From positions 196,972,565-197,036,564 of the forward strand of contig CM060988.1 of NCBI GenBank assembly GCA_030765065.1: 64,000 nt of DNA, written 5' to 3'. Under the pieces are notes generated by a model, which saw only the letters and a list, made by a program, of their open reading frames with translations, was not told the DNA's origin and did no database searches. The first letter of the stretch is position 1. The number at the start of each line of letters is the position of its first letter. The position numbers and the translations under genes were made by a program. Shown piece after piece: positions 32,734 through 43,085 of this stretch. Source of the stretch: Deroplatys truncata. Lineage: Eukaryota > Arthropoda > Insecta > Mantodea > Mantidae.

Positions 32734-33433
32734 CATTAAATTCAATGCATAATGCAAAAAGAACAGATTTCAATTCTGCCAGTGGATAAGGAGTCATTAG
32801 CAGGCAAATTACGTGTTGAGGCAAAGCAATTGGTTAGAAGTCAGAGTACTGAGCCAATTAGGTATTCCAGGGAACTCAGTCAACTTGAAAATCATTAGCT
32901 CAAGGTTAAGCTAATTAGTATTCAGTACGTTCAGATATTAGAGAAATTCATGAAAATCCAGGTATACCGTTCTGAAAATTAGAGAGGGAAAGAATTCTTA
33001 GAATTTAGCAAGTCAGAAAGGAAAAGTTGTGTTGCAGATGCAAATAATAAACTTAAGATTTGGCAGCGTAAAGCATAGGAACTTTGGTGGGGTAGTCATT
33101 AAGTAGGCGGACTTAAGTTGACAAAGGAGTGTGTATTTCTAAAATTAGGGTCTTAACAATATTTTACAGAAGTATTTTACTGTGATCAATTATTAGCAGT
33201 CCGTAGCGCCTAAAGGCCACGCTCGGATTCTCACATACTTTCGGTAGCCGCAAGGGGATTCGCCGTTTAGCATTTCAGCGATTCGCGGCAACTCTCGTTT
33301 TTATTTTAAAACGTAAATTTCTTCATAATTCATAATTTAGCAGATATAATACTGCAATAGTTACAGTTTCTCGTGCTAAGGTTCACAAACAGTTTAATTC
33401 TTCATTCCCAAACTGCTTCAAATAGCTCATGTA
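32734..33433. other. no feature seen
   Basis: AT-rich single-copy-looking sequence; no feature supported. Confidence 0.35.
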
Positions 33434-33512
33434 TTAGCATCCATTAAATTTATGAGACAACTTAACTGCTGTTGTAAAACTTGCTATGTCGATGTCGTCT
33501 TGTGATTCGCAA

Positions 33513-33761
33513 TCACGCGGTACCAGTTGGTGTTGGCATTCTCGGAACGTTTTGGGAATGTGGAACCATACCATCCTCAGCTGTAGGTCGACTGCGAGTT
33601 GCTTCCTCCCTGTCCCCAATATAACAAGTAGAAGACGAAGTTTCAGCCGACATCTTGGAGAAACCTTCCAGAAGTTTGGAACTCCCGTTGCTTCTAAAGC
33701 TTGTATGATCACAATAATTTATAACCAGAAGAAGCAGTATTAAAACTGATGCCAGATTCAT
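33513..33761 (-). CDS. small secreted-protein-like ORF, unidentified
   Basis: An 82-codon frame, taking the second Met as start, opens MNLASVLILLLLVINYCDHT: a classic short signal peptide with a hydrophobic core and a likely cleavage near residue 16-18. The predicted remainder is Ser/Thr/Arg/Pro-rich with two Cys (after the signal and near residue 48) and no recognised fold. The plus-strand partner at 34,096 begins with almost the same residues and stops after 16 codons. No intron, poly(A) signal or promoter is identified. It may be a real small gene, a decayed duplicate or chance. Confidence 0.35.
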   Translation of the reverse strand: MNLASVLILLLLVINYCDHTSFRSNGSSKLLEGFSKMSAETSSSTCYIGDREEATRSRPTAEDGMVPHSQNVPRMPTPTGTA

Positions 33762-34095
33762 TGTAAAACTTATATGTCGACGTCGTCTTCTGACTCGCAT
33801 CAGAATTGAGGAGACTGGAGAAGAGACAGAGGAATTCTCTATCTACATCTCAGAGGAGAGTGTCTTCAATATGGAGAAAATAGAAGAAATAGATCCGAGT
33901 AATAACTAGCCACACCAAAGAGCAGTAGTTTCATCTTCTACTACTTATAATTGGGGTCAGAGAAGAACCAGCTCGCAGTCGACCTACAGCTGAGGATGGA
34001 ATGGATCAACATTCCAAAAACGCTCCGAGAATGCCAACACCAATGGTGCTGTGTGATGCGAATTAGAAAACGGCATCTACATAGCTAATTTTACA

Positions 34096-34143
34096 ATGAA
34101 TCTGGCACCACTTTTAATACTGGTTCTTGTAATTATAAATTAA
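34096..34143 (+). pseudogene. truncated second copy of the signal-peptide-like start
   Basis: MNLAPLLILVLVIIN is followed by a stop. It matches the start of the minus-strand frame at 33,761 and shares its upstream 50 bp (TAGCTAATTTTACA). The rest of the copy is missing downstream. Confidence 0.4.
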
Positions 34144-34807
34144 TTAGTGTTGTCTATTCTCACACCCACCCACGCATACTCAGAGAAAGATCCTATAGCT
34201 CACCACTGTAGCAGCCGGCAGCAGATTCATCAAGAACGAAGATATTGGCGACGGCATCAAAAGTGCCCCACATATACGGAATACGTCCTCAAGAGTTTGA
34301 AAATACGACACAAAGTGGAGTATTTTCTACTTCCGAGATACTCCAATGCACTTACAAGCATGTGTATTGCACACTATTTTTTTGGATGATACTGCATAAC
34401 AGAAATAACACTTACGCGAAAATAAAATGTATTACTAACACCTGTTGAACATGTTGGTTTCAGTAACAACATTAATAATGGTGGCCAATTGACGATGAAT
34501 TATCTATGGTTGATTGTTGGCCTTTAAAGTCAATAACTTGCAGCTCATACTTAGCTGCTGAATGAATTAAATCATAAGCAAATATTAACAAATAAAGCAG
34601 GAATTAAACTTAATCCAAAAAAAATAAAGTGAAATTATATTTAACTACAAAAAGTAAAATACAATATTAATAACATCAAAATTAGAAATGTTGTTATAAA
34701 ATTAGCAAATAAAAAAGGATGTAAAACGCAGGCAAATTTAAATTGCAAAATTCAGGTATAAAATATTATTATATTCCATGTCTACAATAATAAATACACC
34801 AAAAGTT
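34144..34807. other. no feature seen
   Basis: AT-rich, with short frames only and nothing recognised. Confidence 0.35.
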
Positions 34808-34817
34808 AGAGAATTTA

Positions 34818-35798
34818 AAGCGAGCGAAGTGGCTCTGCGGTAACGCGTGAGACTCGCATTCGGGAGTCCCGGGTTTGATTCCCGTCGACCTCCCACTTCG
34901 ACCTTGGGATTTTCGTAATTTTCCCCGGTCGGTAGGCGAATGCAGGGGTGGTCTATCATCTACCATGATTTCCTTACCACAATTTCCCTTTCATTCCGTT
35001 TGCTTTTCATCTTCTAGTAGTGCTTCTAGGTTTCGTGGCGTATGGTGGTGCCGGATAGAATAGCGTGGATGCTTGCGCAAAGGAGAGAGCATTCCGTGTG
35101 GATCTAGAGGGCTGCTTGGTCGACGGTTCGTTCTCGACCATTCTAGGCAGCTCCAGCAGAGGGAGGGACCTTCGAGCCTAGGACTGTTAGGGATTTTCGT
35201 GCGTCTCTGTGGCCTGTCTGGTTACTTTCTGTAGCCTCCTGTTGTCCCTTCACTTCATCCCTTCCTCCTGGGGATGTTAGCCACAATGGATCTACGTAGG
35301 TCGCAGTATGTGAGATGTCCCCCTCCGTTCTATAACCTATACTGTAGCCTCCTGTCATTCCTTCACTTCATCCCTTCCTCCTGGGGGGTGGCCAAAACAG
35401 ATTTGTGTAGGTCGCAGTGCACGAGGTGTCCCCCTCCGTTGTATAACCTATACTGTAGCCTCCTGTGGTTCATTCACTTCATCCCTTTCTCCTGGGGGAG
35501 GGTAGCCATAGCAGATCTATGTGGGTCGCAGTGCATGAGGTGTCCCTCTCCGTTATATAACCTATACTGTAGCCTCCTGTGGTTCATTCACTTCATCCCT
35601 TCCTTCTGGGGGAGGGTAGCCATAGCAGATCTATGTGGGTCGCAGTGCATGAGGTGTCCCCCTCCGTTGTATAACCTATACTGTAGCCTCCTGTGGTTCA
35701 TTCACTTCATCCCTTCCTTCTGGGGGAGGGTAACCATAGCAGATCTATGTGGGTCGCAGTGTATGAGGTGTCCCTCCCGTTGTGTAACCCATACCTAA
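34818..35798 (+). mobile_element. SINE-1 copy with expanded tandem tail
   Basis: The head at 34,822-34,900 has GGCTCTGCGGTAACGCGTGA and B box CCGGGTTTGATTCCCG. The body contains CGGTCGGTAGGCGAATGC. Flanks AGAGAATTTA (34,808-34,817) and AGAGGATTTA (35,799-35,808) form a 10-bp duplication with one mismatch. It is about 980 bp instead of the ~460 bp inferred for the copy at 1.26 kb, because the tail unit is present five times. Confidence 0.85.
35229..35795 (+). repeat. 113-bp tandem repeat, five units, in SINE-1 tail
   Basis: Units begin CTGTAGCCTCCTGT at 35,229, 35,342, 35,453, 35,567 and 35,681. Spacing of 111-114 bp keeps one frame open for 174 codons, but this is not a gene: the single-unit SINE-1 at 1.26 kb carries the same sequence in a non-coding tail. 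Confidence 0.9.
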
Positions 35799-36096
35799 AG
35801 AGGATTTAGTACAGTTCATGCACATACGTGCAGTACAATTGACAAAACACACAGGTAGGTTAGGTAACCGCGACTGAATGCAGGAAATTCAAGTTTACGC
35901 AACGCCAGCATGAACGGGAAGTGGCTCAAGAAACACTATCGTCGAAACTAGTAGATTACGATACAAGTGTTAAAAGTAGAATTTTACTTTGTGAGTAGGA
36001 ATCCAAATCAACTCACGTGTATAGCTAGATTCTTAAAACAAGAGAAATAATGTTAATAACGAGATCAACTCTCGTGTGCAGCGACATGTCAAATGT

Positions 36097-36382
36097 CCTC
36101 CGTGGTGTAGTGGTTACCATACTAGCCTCTAGTTCCCGAGGTCACGGGTTCAAACCCAGTCGAGGGCGATGGATTTTTTCGGGCGTAAAAATCGTTTTCA
36201 TGGGTTCCTTCGGAAGGGAACTAAAGCCGGTGTTCCCGTGTCGTAGATTTACGGCACATAAAAGAACCTCAAGCCTGATAAAGAGGCCTCTGAGCAACAT
36301 TACCGGTCTTTCACACCCAATATAGAATGGGACGCTAAGAACCAAAGCAGTTAAAGAGCGTCCATAAATAAAACTCCATTTA
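36097..36382 (+). mobile_element. SINE-3 copy, full length
   Basis: Head CTCCGTGGTGTAGTGGTTAC (A box) and CACGGGTTCAAACCC (B box), body with TCGTAGATTTACGGCACA, 3' end GCGTCCATAAATAAAACTCC. It is flanked by ACATGTCAAATGT (36,084-36,096) and ACATGTCAGATGT (36,383-36,395). The 286 bp define the family length. Confidence 0.92.
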
Positions 36383-36483
36383 ACATGTCAGATGTTTTGT
36401 TGATTCGCTAGCAGTCATTTTCAGTGAAATTATGTTCAACATGCTTTGCCTTACACCAGGCAATGAAGCGCTTAAATGCTATA

Positions 36484-36600
36484 TCACATTGCTTTGTGGA
36501 TTTTTTGGGCAAGTATTTCTAGTGGTATTCTTTCTGCTGCTTTTGTAATTTCACCTGGTTCTTCCATTTCAGTTTCTTCTGGATTCATAATGTCCACCAT
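36484..36600 (-). pseudogene. exon-like frame in Rep-R3
   Basis: MVDIMNPEETEMEEPGEITK runs to a stop after 38 codons. A frameshift later, the same strand gives QCDIAFKRFIAWCKAKHVEH and NFTEND. All three Rep-R3 copies keep this second segment with substitutions (for example RFITWCKTKHVK at 43.5 kb). The pattern resembles the N-terminal core-binding region of Crypton-like tyrosine recombinases, but this is a weak resemblance from memory of the family type. The catalytic region is absent. Confidence 0.35.
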
Positions 36601-36955
36601 TTAATCTTTATGTAGGTTAGATAAAAGAATGACGTTTTAGATCAAAGAAAGCAAAAGCCTGACAATATAACGTAAAGGTTAACTTGTGACGACTTGTGTT
36701 CTGAACAGATAATGCGAGTAACATGAGATATTAATCATGTAAAAAGACATAACGTAAAGTAAAACCTAATCAAGCCAAGTTAAATTATCAAACTGCGCAA
36801 ATAAAAAGAGTAATTCTCGTGTGATTGGACTTGAAAGCAAAGTTTGTCACGATGGAATGGTATAAAAATCTTACCGCACTAGTGCGATGATGTAAAGCTT
36901 TTAGTTCGTGTGCACTATGCTAAAAGTTCTACTTTTAGGAAATGCTATCTAAAAA

Positions 36956-37943
36956 AAAAAATACTTTTGCAAACACCATCTACGAAAAAATTGAAAAATC
37001 GGTGCCATTTTAAAAAATATATATAAAACTAAGGAAATAAAATACTTTGATAACTCAGAACACGTAAACTGTAATATCATGTTTTGTTTTTTCTGTAGTT
37101 TAAAACTGAAATTTTCCTCTCAGAATAACTGGTTGCTAAACCTTTTTAAAGCGTGGTGAATATTTTCTGAGTCACTGCATATATCTTCTGGGGAATATTT
37201 ATGGCTGGTGTGCGATATCTCCATATACGATGTCTAATTTAACTAAACTAATTAATGTCCCTGTTCAAAGAGAGCTCATTTGTTAAATCCAGCGTTAAAT
37301 GACTTACTCTGTGTTTGTAGCATATTAAAACTAATAAAAGTAAAGCATAGAAGTGTCCTACACGTGTTAGGGATGTGGTTGATTGCCTCTTAATTTGAAG
37401 TGATGAAGTTGATAATAAAGAGGAAGGCTAGAGTTTAGCACAATTTCTTGTTTACAGCAACGCTTTAGTTTATCCTATTATTTATTGTTGTGGGCCCCGC
37501 AAGGTCAGAATGTTATGTCACTGCCAACCTTAGAACCACGAGGCGAGCGCAATCCGCCTCCTTGTAACAACAGGATTTCCCATTTTACTGCAGCGAAGCA
37601 ATGGTAATTCAATGTCACAGCATCCCACCAGACAGCGCGAGTGTAGGCCTGCATGAAGAGGAGGACAAAACATATTAGATACACTGCCTTTCAGTTGCTG
37701 TGCTATTTATTATTATTCTTTCTTTCTTAAGAATTCATATATCTATACCAATATTATAATACCTGTTTATACTACATGTTTAAGGTAATCTCGGAGATCA
37801 CGCGACTTATTTTGATAACTCCTTCACTATTGAATATCCTCTGTTCTTCTCGATGCACATGGACTATAACGTAAATTATAATTTCTTCTTCTTTAAAGAA
37901 TTATACTCCTCGTTGTAGGACTTACACCCCAAGGACTTGCAAG
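36956..37943. other. no feature seen
   Basis: Nearly 1 kb without recognised repeats or frames; a GC-richer patch lies at 37,490-37,660. This is candidate single-copy DNA upstream of the minisatellite. Confidence 0.35.
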
Positions 37944-39300
37944 CCAATGCCTTGTGTCAGTAGGCTGTCGAGGAGCTAGCAAACTCTGGATCATAGCATA
38001 TCCAGAATGGGTGATCAACCCAATGTCTTGTGTCAGTAGCCTATCGAGGAGCTAGAAAACTCTGGATCATAGCATATCCAGAATGGGTGATCAACCCAAT
38101 GTCTTGTGTCAGTAGCCTATCGAGGAGCTAGAAAACTCTGGATCATAGCATATCCAGAATGGGTGATCAACCCAATGTCTTGTGTCAGTAGCCTATCGAG
38201 GAGCTAGAAAACTCTGGATCATAGCATATCCAGAATGGGTGATCAACCCAATGTCTTGTGTCAGTAACCTATCAAGGAGCAAGCAAATTCTGGCTCATAG
38301 CATATCCAGGATGGGTGATCAGTCCAATGTCTTGTGTCAGCAGCCTATCGAGGAGCAAGCAAATTCTGGATCATAGCATATCCAGAATGGGTGATCAACC
38401 AAATGTCTTGGGTCAGTAGCCTATCGAGGAGCAAGCAAATTCTGGATCATAGCATATCCAGGATGGGTGATCAACCCAATGCCTTGTGTCAATAGGCTGT
38501 CGAGGAACTACAAATTCTGGATCATAGCATATCCAGGATGGGTGATCAGCCCAATGTCTTGTGTCAGTAGCCTATCGAGGAGATAGCAAATTCTGGTCCA
38601 TAGCATATCCAGTATGGGTGATCAGTCCAATGTCTTGTGTCAGTAGCCTATCGAGGAGCAAGCAAATTCTGGATCATAGCATATCCAGGATGGGTGATCA
38701 ACCCAATGTCTTGGGTCAGTAGCCTATCGAGGAGCAAGCAAATTCTGGATCATAGCATATCCAGGATGGGTGATCAACCCAATGTCTTGGGTCAGTAGCC
38801 TATCGAGGAGCAAGCAAATTCTGGATAATAGCATATCCAGTATGGCTGATCAGTCCAATGCCTTGTGTCAATAGGCTGTCGAGGAGCAAGCAAATTCTGG
38901 ATCATAGCATATCCAGTATGGCTGATCAGTCCAATGTCTTGTGTCAGTAGCCTATCGAGGAGCAAGCAAATTCTGGAACATAGCATATCCAGGATGGGTG
39001 ATCAACCCAATGTCTTGGGTCAGTAGCCTATCGAGGAGCAAGCAAATTCTGGAACATAGCATATCCAGGATGGGTGATCAACCCAATGCCTTGTGTCAAT
39101 AGGCTGTCGAGGAACTACAAATTCTGGATCATAGCATATCCAGGATGGGTGATCAGCCCAATGTCTTGTGTCAGTAGCCTATCGAGGAGATAGCAAATTC
39201 TGGACCATAGCATATCCAGGATGAGTGATCAGCCCAATGTCTTGTGTCAGTAGTCTATCGAGGAGATAGCAAATTCTGGACCATAGCATATCCAGGATGA
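37944..39300. repeat. 76-bp minisatellite, about 18 units
   Basis: The core runs CCAATGTCTTGTGTCAGTAG, CCTATCGAGGAGCTAGCAAA, then CTGGATCATAGCATATCCAG, then AATGGGTGATCAAC. The period is 76 bp (for example GTGTCAG at 37,954, 38,030 and 38,106). Each unit contains a 6-bp stem, CTGGAT/ATCCAG, around CATAGCAT. The first four units are almost identical, while later units carry AGCAAGCAAATTCTGG variants. No open frame is conserved across units because 76 is not a multiple of three. Confidence 0.95.
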
Positions 39301-39384
39301 GTGTATGGCGGTGAAGAAGAAGGAAATGAGATGTAGTGATGAAAGAGATGATAGGAAAATTTGCTGATCAAATTATCCAATCCA

Positions 39385-39505
39385 GCATTTGCCTAGCGTC
39401 CGAGGCTTCGGTTGAATTGGTAGGCCACAGAGGTTTGAACCCGAGACCTCTCGAATGCAAGTCGTATACGTAACTGTTACCGCAACTTCGCTCAGTAATT
39501 TCAGT
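39385..39505 (-). mobile_element. SINE-1/SINE-4 head fragment
   Basis: On the minus strand it reads GCGAAGTTGCGGTAACAGTT then GGTCTCGGGTTCAAACCTC, an A-box/B-box arrangement like SINE-1. It continues for a short body ending near CCTCGGACGCTAGGC. Confidence 0.6.
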
Positions 39506-40228
39506 TCCTGAATGACTAAGATACTAAAAAGGATATGTAATGCCTGGATATGTTGGAGTCATAAAAGAACATGCTGGCGAAAAAGACCTTGACTTTTAGT
39601 TGAGAGTGCCATGGAGTAGAAAATAATTATTACTCCACAGAAAGTGTGTGTGATATTTCATTCCAAACAATAACATAGATGGTCACGATTTAGCAACTGA
39701 AGAAACACAAGACACGGTAAAATAAAACATAATCGGATCTGTTTGTAACGCTATTATATGTATGTGATGCTTATATCTAAACCATTTAGTAAACCTTAAG
39801 TAAGAAAGGTAGAATCAGACTGAAAAATTCAGTGCCATTGTCAGGATTTGAACACGGATCTTTCGGTTTACTTCCGGTTGCTCTAACAGAGGTGCCATGG
39901 CAACATGGCGGCACGACACTAAATTCCTCAACTGACTCGCTTTTTTCCTGGTAAACCACAAGAAGATGTCAAATTGTATTGAGATGACATACCTCAATGG
40001 CGACTTACAATGATGCAGGTACTTACGTCCCGGGCTTCGTTGTTTAACTTACTATCAAGTCCATCTATGGTAATCATGGTTTAGCGGGAAAAATGCGAGT
40101 CTCTTAAGGAATTTAGTGTCGTGCCGGCATGTTGCCATGGTAGCTGAGTTGGTCAGCAACCCGATGGAAGTCGGAAAATCCTTGGTTTAAACCCCGGCTA
40201 TAGCACTGAATTTTTTACTCGGATTCTA

Positions 40229-41510
40229 CGAGGGCAATCCCAGAAGTACTTGACCTGATGTATAGATAGTAATTGTTGTTGCAAACAGATGACTGTGGTA
40301 GAAAGTACCAACCTTATAAAGCTTAAGTCTGAAGTTTGATGATGCTATGTTGTTTAGTAATTGTTTGGCAGCCATCAATAGTGAACTCTCTCAGCAAATT
40401 TGTAAACATGGATAAAACTGGCCATCGTTATGTGATACAATACTTCCATTTGAAAGGTCTTAGTCCAACTAATATTAAAGCTGAGCTAGATTCTACTCTG
40501 GGGGTGTCTGCTCCTTCGTTTACAACAGTAAAATATTGAGTGGTAGAGTTTAAGCGAGGCCGTTCAAGCTGCCAAGACGAACATCGCAGTGGTCGACCAA
40601 ATGAGGTGGCCACGCCAGAAATTGTGAAGAAAATCCACAAAATAGTATTGGATGACCGTCGACGAAAGTGCGCGAGTTAGTAGACATTGTAGGCATTTGA
40701 AAAGGTGCTGTACATCGCACACTAACTGAAAATTTAGACATGAGAAAGCTTTGCGCAAGATGGGTGCCGCGTTTACTCACAATGGAACAAAAATAGCGTC
40801 GTGAGGATGTTTCAGTCGAGTGTTTGGCGATGCGACAATAAAGCCGAGTTTTTGTGTCGATTCATAACCATGAAACATAGGTCCATCACTTCACACCTGA
40901 GACGAAGGAACAGTCAAAACAGTAGACTGAAAGGGGAGAAAAGGCTCCAAAGAAGGTGAGACAGTTCCATTTGCAGGCAAGATCATGACATCAGTTTTTT
41001 GGAATGTATGTGGAATAATTTTCATTGATTATTTTCAAAAGGGAAAAGCAATCAATGGCGAGTGTTATGCAAACTTATTGCAGTATTTGAATGATGAAAT
41101 TAAGCAAAAATTGCCACATTTAGTGGAAAAGAAACTGTTGTTCCATCAAGAAAATGCACTAGTTCACACATCCATTATTGCCATGGCCAAAATATTTTAT
41201 TTAAAGTTTGAATTGCTTCCTCATGCACCATATTCTCCAGATTTAAACCACTCTGATTATTTTATATTTCTTAAGTTTAAGAAATAGCTTGGTGTTAATA
41301 GATTTGCCAACATTGAAGAGCTGGAGTTTGCAGTTGATGGCTATTTAGCAGAACTCGACGGTTCTCACTATAAACAGGGTATTGAAACTATCGAACATCG
41401 CTGGAAAAGTGTATCGAGCTGAAAGGAGACTATGTAGAGATATAAAGACGTTTTTTCCCAAAATTTGTGTGTTTTCTTTGTTTGGTCGGATACTTGTGGG
41501 ACAACTCTCG
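40229..41510 (+). mobile_element. mariner-like transposon, copy 1
   Basis: It has TA at both edges (40,227-40,228; 41,511-41,512). Inverted ends are CGAGGGCAATCCCAGAAGTA and, reverse-complemented, CGAGAGTTGTCCCACAAGTA. At 1,282 bp it has normal mariner length. It is inserted in an FB-tRNA arm whose uninterrupted sequence is known from 17.17 kb, so the empty site can be read directly. Confidence 0.92.
40408..41445 (+). pseudogene. mariner transposase, inactive
   Basis: The start is MDKTGHRYVIQYFHLKGLSP. The Trp codon of the KYW motif is TGA (40,537). HRSGRPNEV and the following HTH linker are present, then frameshifts. The first catalytic motif DETW reads His-Glu-Thr-stop; the second, HQDN, reads HQEN (Asp to Glu); only the third, in YSPDLNHSDYF, keeps its Asp. 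The tail matches the usual IEHRW...ELKGDY end after a one-base loss. The loss of two of three catalytic Asp residues shows long inactivity. Confidence 0.9.
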
Positions 41511-41874
41511 TACCTTTCCAACCTGTCCTATATACGGCTTGTATGAAAGAACAATTAATTACTTATTTCAGAAAGTTTTGGTGTGTTTCCTCTGGTTGCA
41601 ATTCAGGTCATTAAATAATAATTATATAAAGAGGAAGACCTGCACCGCCTAGCGTCAGGCCACACCATAAATGAATAAGACTGACTGAAGACTCAATGTT
41701 GTCAACCATATTCATTTGTTACTGATGTTTGTGAAAGCAAATCCCATAAATTTCACAGCAAAAAGCAGCTATTTTTCTTAAATTATAACAACAAGGATTC
41801 AATGGAGGTCTTAATAGAGGTAAGGTAAATATGATCATGCTTTTATTTTTGGGCTTATTCATGTAGAACAGAGA

Positions 41875-42155
41875 GAGTCGTCCCCCGTGGTACCATGCTA
41901 GCCTCTAGTTCCCAGGTCACGGGTTCAAACCCTGCGAAGGACAATGAAATTTTTTCGGGCGTAAAAATCCTTAGCATAGCTTCCTTCGGAAGGGAAGTAA
42001 AGCGGGTGGTCCCGCGTCGTAGATTTACGGCACGTGAATGAACCTCAAGCCTTGAGGCCTCTGAGCAAAATTTCCGGTCTTTCACGACCATTATATAATG
42101 GGGCTCTAAGGACCATAATAGTTAAAGCGCGTCCACAAATAAAAACACAATTTTT
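41875..42155 (+). mobile_element. SINE-3 copy
   Basis: It is flanked by AGAACAGAGA (41,865-41,874) and AGAATAGAGA (42,156-42,165). B box TCACGGGTTCAAACCC is present, but the A-box stretch is shortened (CCCCCGTGGTACCATGC). The 3' end is AAGCGCGTCCACAAATAAAA. Confidence 0.9.
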
Positions 42156-42165
42156 AGAATAGAGA

Positions 42166-43085
42166 ACGTGTGATTATTTGTGTTTATGATACCCTGGAAG
42201 CTCCAAGCTTTCTTCACATGGGAGAAGAAATGGAGTCATTTGATGAGAAGTTAATTATTTTATTTGAAAATCATCGTTGTCTTTAGACAAAATGTGTAAA
42301 TCTTACAGAGAGAATGTGTTGAAAGGAAATATTTGGAAACAATGAACTGAAATGTGAAGGAAGGCTTCAATTATTATTACTATGGTGTCTTTTGACGTTG
42401 TGTGAAACTTTATAGGTTATAATTATAATTTACATTTTATTTTATGTATAGAAAAACACAATATAATGCAAACGCGGTCTAAAGTGGTTTGTAGCAACAT
42501 AAAAAGCACTGTTTCATCGTCCTCACTCATCGCAGCATCCAATTTTAATCTCTTTCGTACTTCAATTGTTTTGTTTGACACTGTTATGTTGGCAATGTGA
42601 ATCTTGTGTTCATATTATACTTTTATGTTCTTGCCTTAATGTTTCTATGTGAATGATGCTTAAGGATTTGATAGACTATCAGTAAATATGATCGCAGTTC
42701 TGGCCTTTCTAGCACTGTTGCTTAAGAAATTCCTATTTCATATAACCTTTCTCGCTACTACTCTTCTCTTAACTTTATATTGGAGACTGTTTCTCTGAGC
42801 AAGCAAGGAATGAATGTCAAATGTCCTGCCTTTAACGTAACTGAAGCGTACAAACTCTTGCTAGACAATTTATTATTATTCGTGTTTAAAAATATAAAAC
42901 TTTTTGATGAATCGGATAGACTTCGGATTCTCTCAAAGAGGTTAGTGACACAGAGCTTGAGAGGTGCTGGTTTGACGCTATTAAGACACCATGCCAACTC
43001 TAGGTTGGCAAGTGAAACTTACACTTGCTTAAACGCCAATAAAAATCCCAGCATATCCCTATGCTATATACTCAAAATTACATCT
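42166..43085. other. unassigned sequence
   Basis: A 125-codon plus frame at 42,780-43,157 (starting METVSLSKQGMNVKCPAFNV) and an opposed 79-codon minus frame overlap here. I recognise no domain. The plus frame ends inside Rep-R3, arguing against a gene. Confidence 0.3.

Larger units (their letters stand above)
33434..34143. repeat. inverted/direct duplication containing a small ORF
   Basis: The segment 33,470-33,640 (GTTGGTGTTGGCATTCTCGG, TCCTCAGCTGTAGGTCGACT) is repeated inverted at about 33,935-34,110. Its first ~50 bp (TTGTAAAACTT...TCGATGTCGTCTT) recur directly at about 33,755. The arms are diverged (roughly 80% by eye). The unit carries the start of a signal-peptide-like frame twice, once on each strand. 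Confidence 0.7.
35950..36955 (+). repeat. Rep-R3 copy 1, with SINE-3 insertion
   Basis: It starts ATTACGATACAAGTGTTAAA and ends CTACTTTTAGGAAATGCTAT. It is homologous to 50,173-52,196 (same strand) and, inverted, to 43,086-43,865. It carries a SINE-3 at 36,097-36,382 and a small exon-like frame on the minus strand. Confidence 0.75.
39800..41562. mobile_element. FB-tRNA copy split by a mariner
   Basis: The left arm from 39,800 (AAAGGTAGAATCAGACTGAA, GTTGCTCTAACAGAGGTGCC) mirrors the right arm at about 40,060-40,228 (GCATGTTGCCATGGTAGCTG). The right arm is cut at GATTCTA and resumes after the mariner as CCTTTCCAACCTGTCC, ending CTTGTATGAAAGAACAATTA near 41,562. The tRNA-like boxes are degraded. 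Without the mariner the element is about 480 bp. Confidence 0.8.

Noticed and set aside
35274..35798. 174-codon ORF with repeated 38-residue motif
   Set aside because: It is the SINE-1 tandem tail; unit length happens to be close to a multiple of three, and the same sequence is non-coding at 2.0-2.15 kb.
37944..39300. CRISPR-like array
   Set aside because: Units are contiguous with no unique spacers, and the surroundings are eukaryotic transposons.
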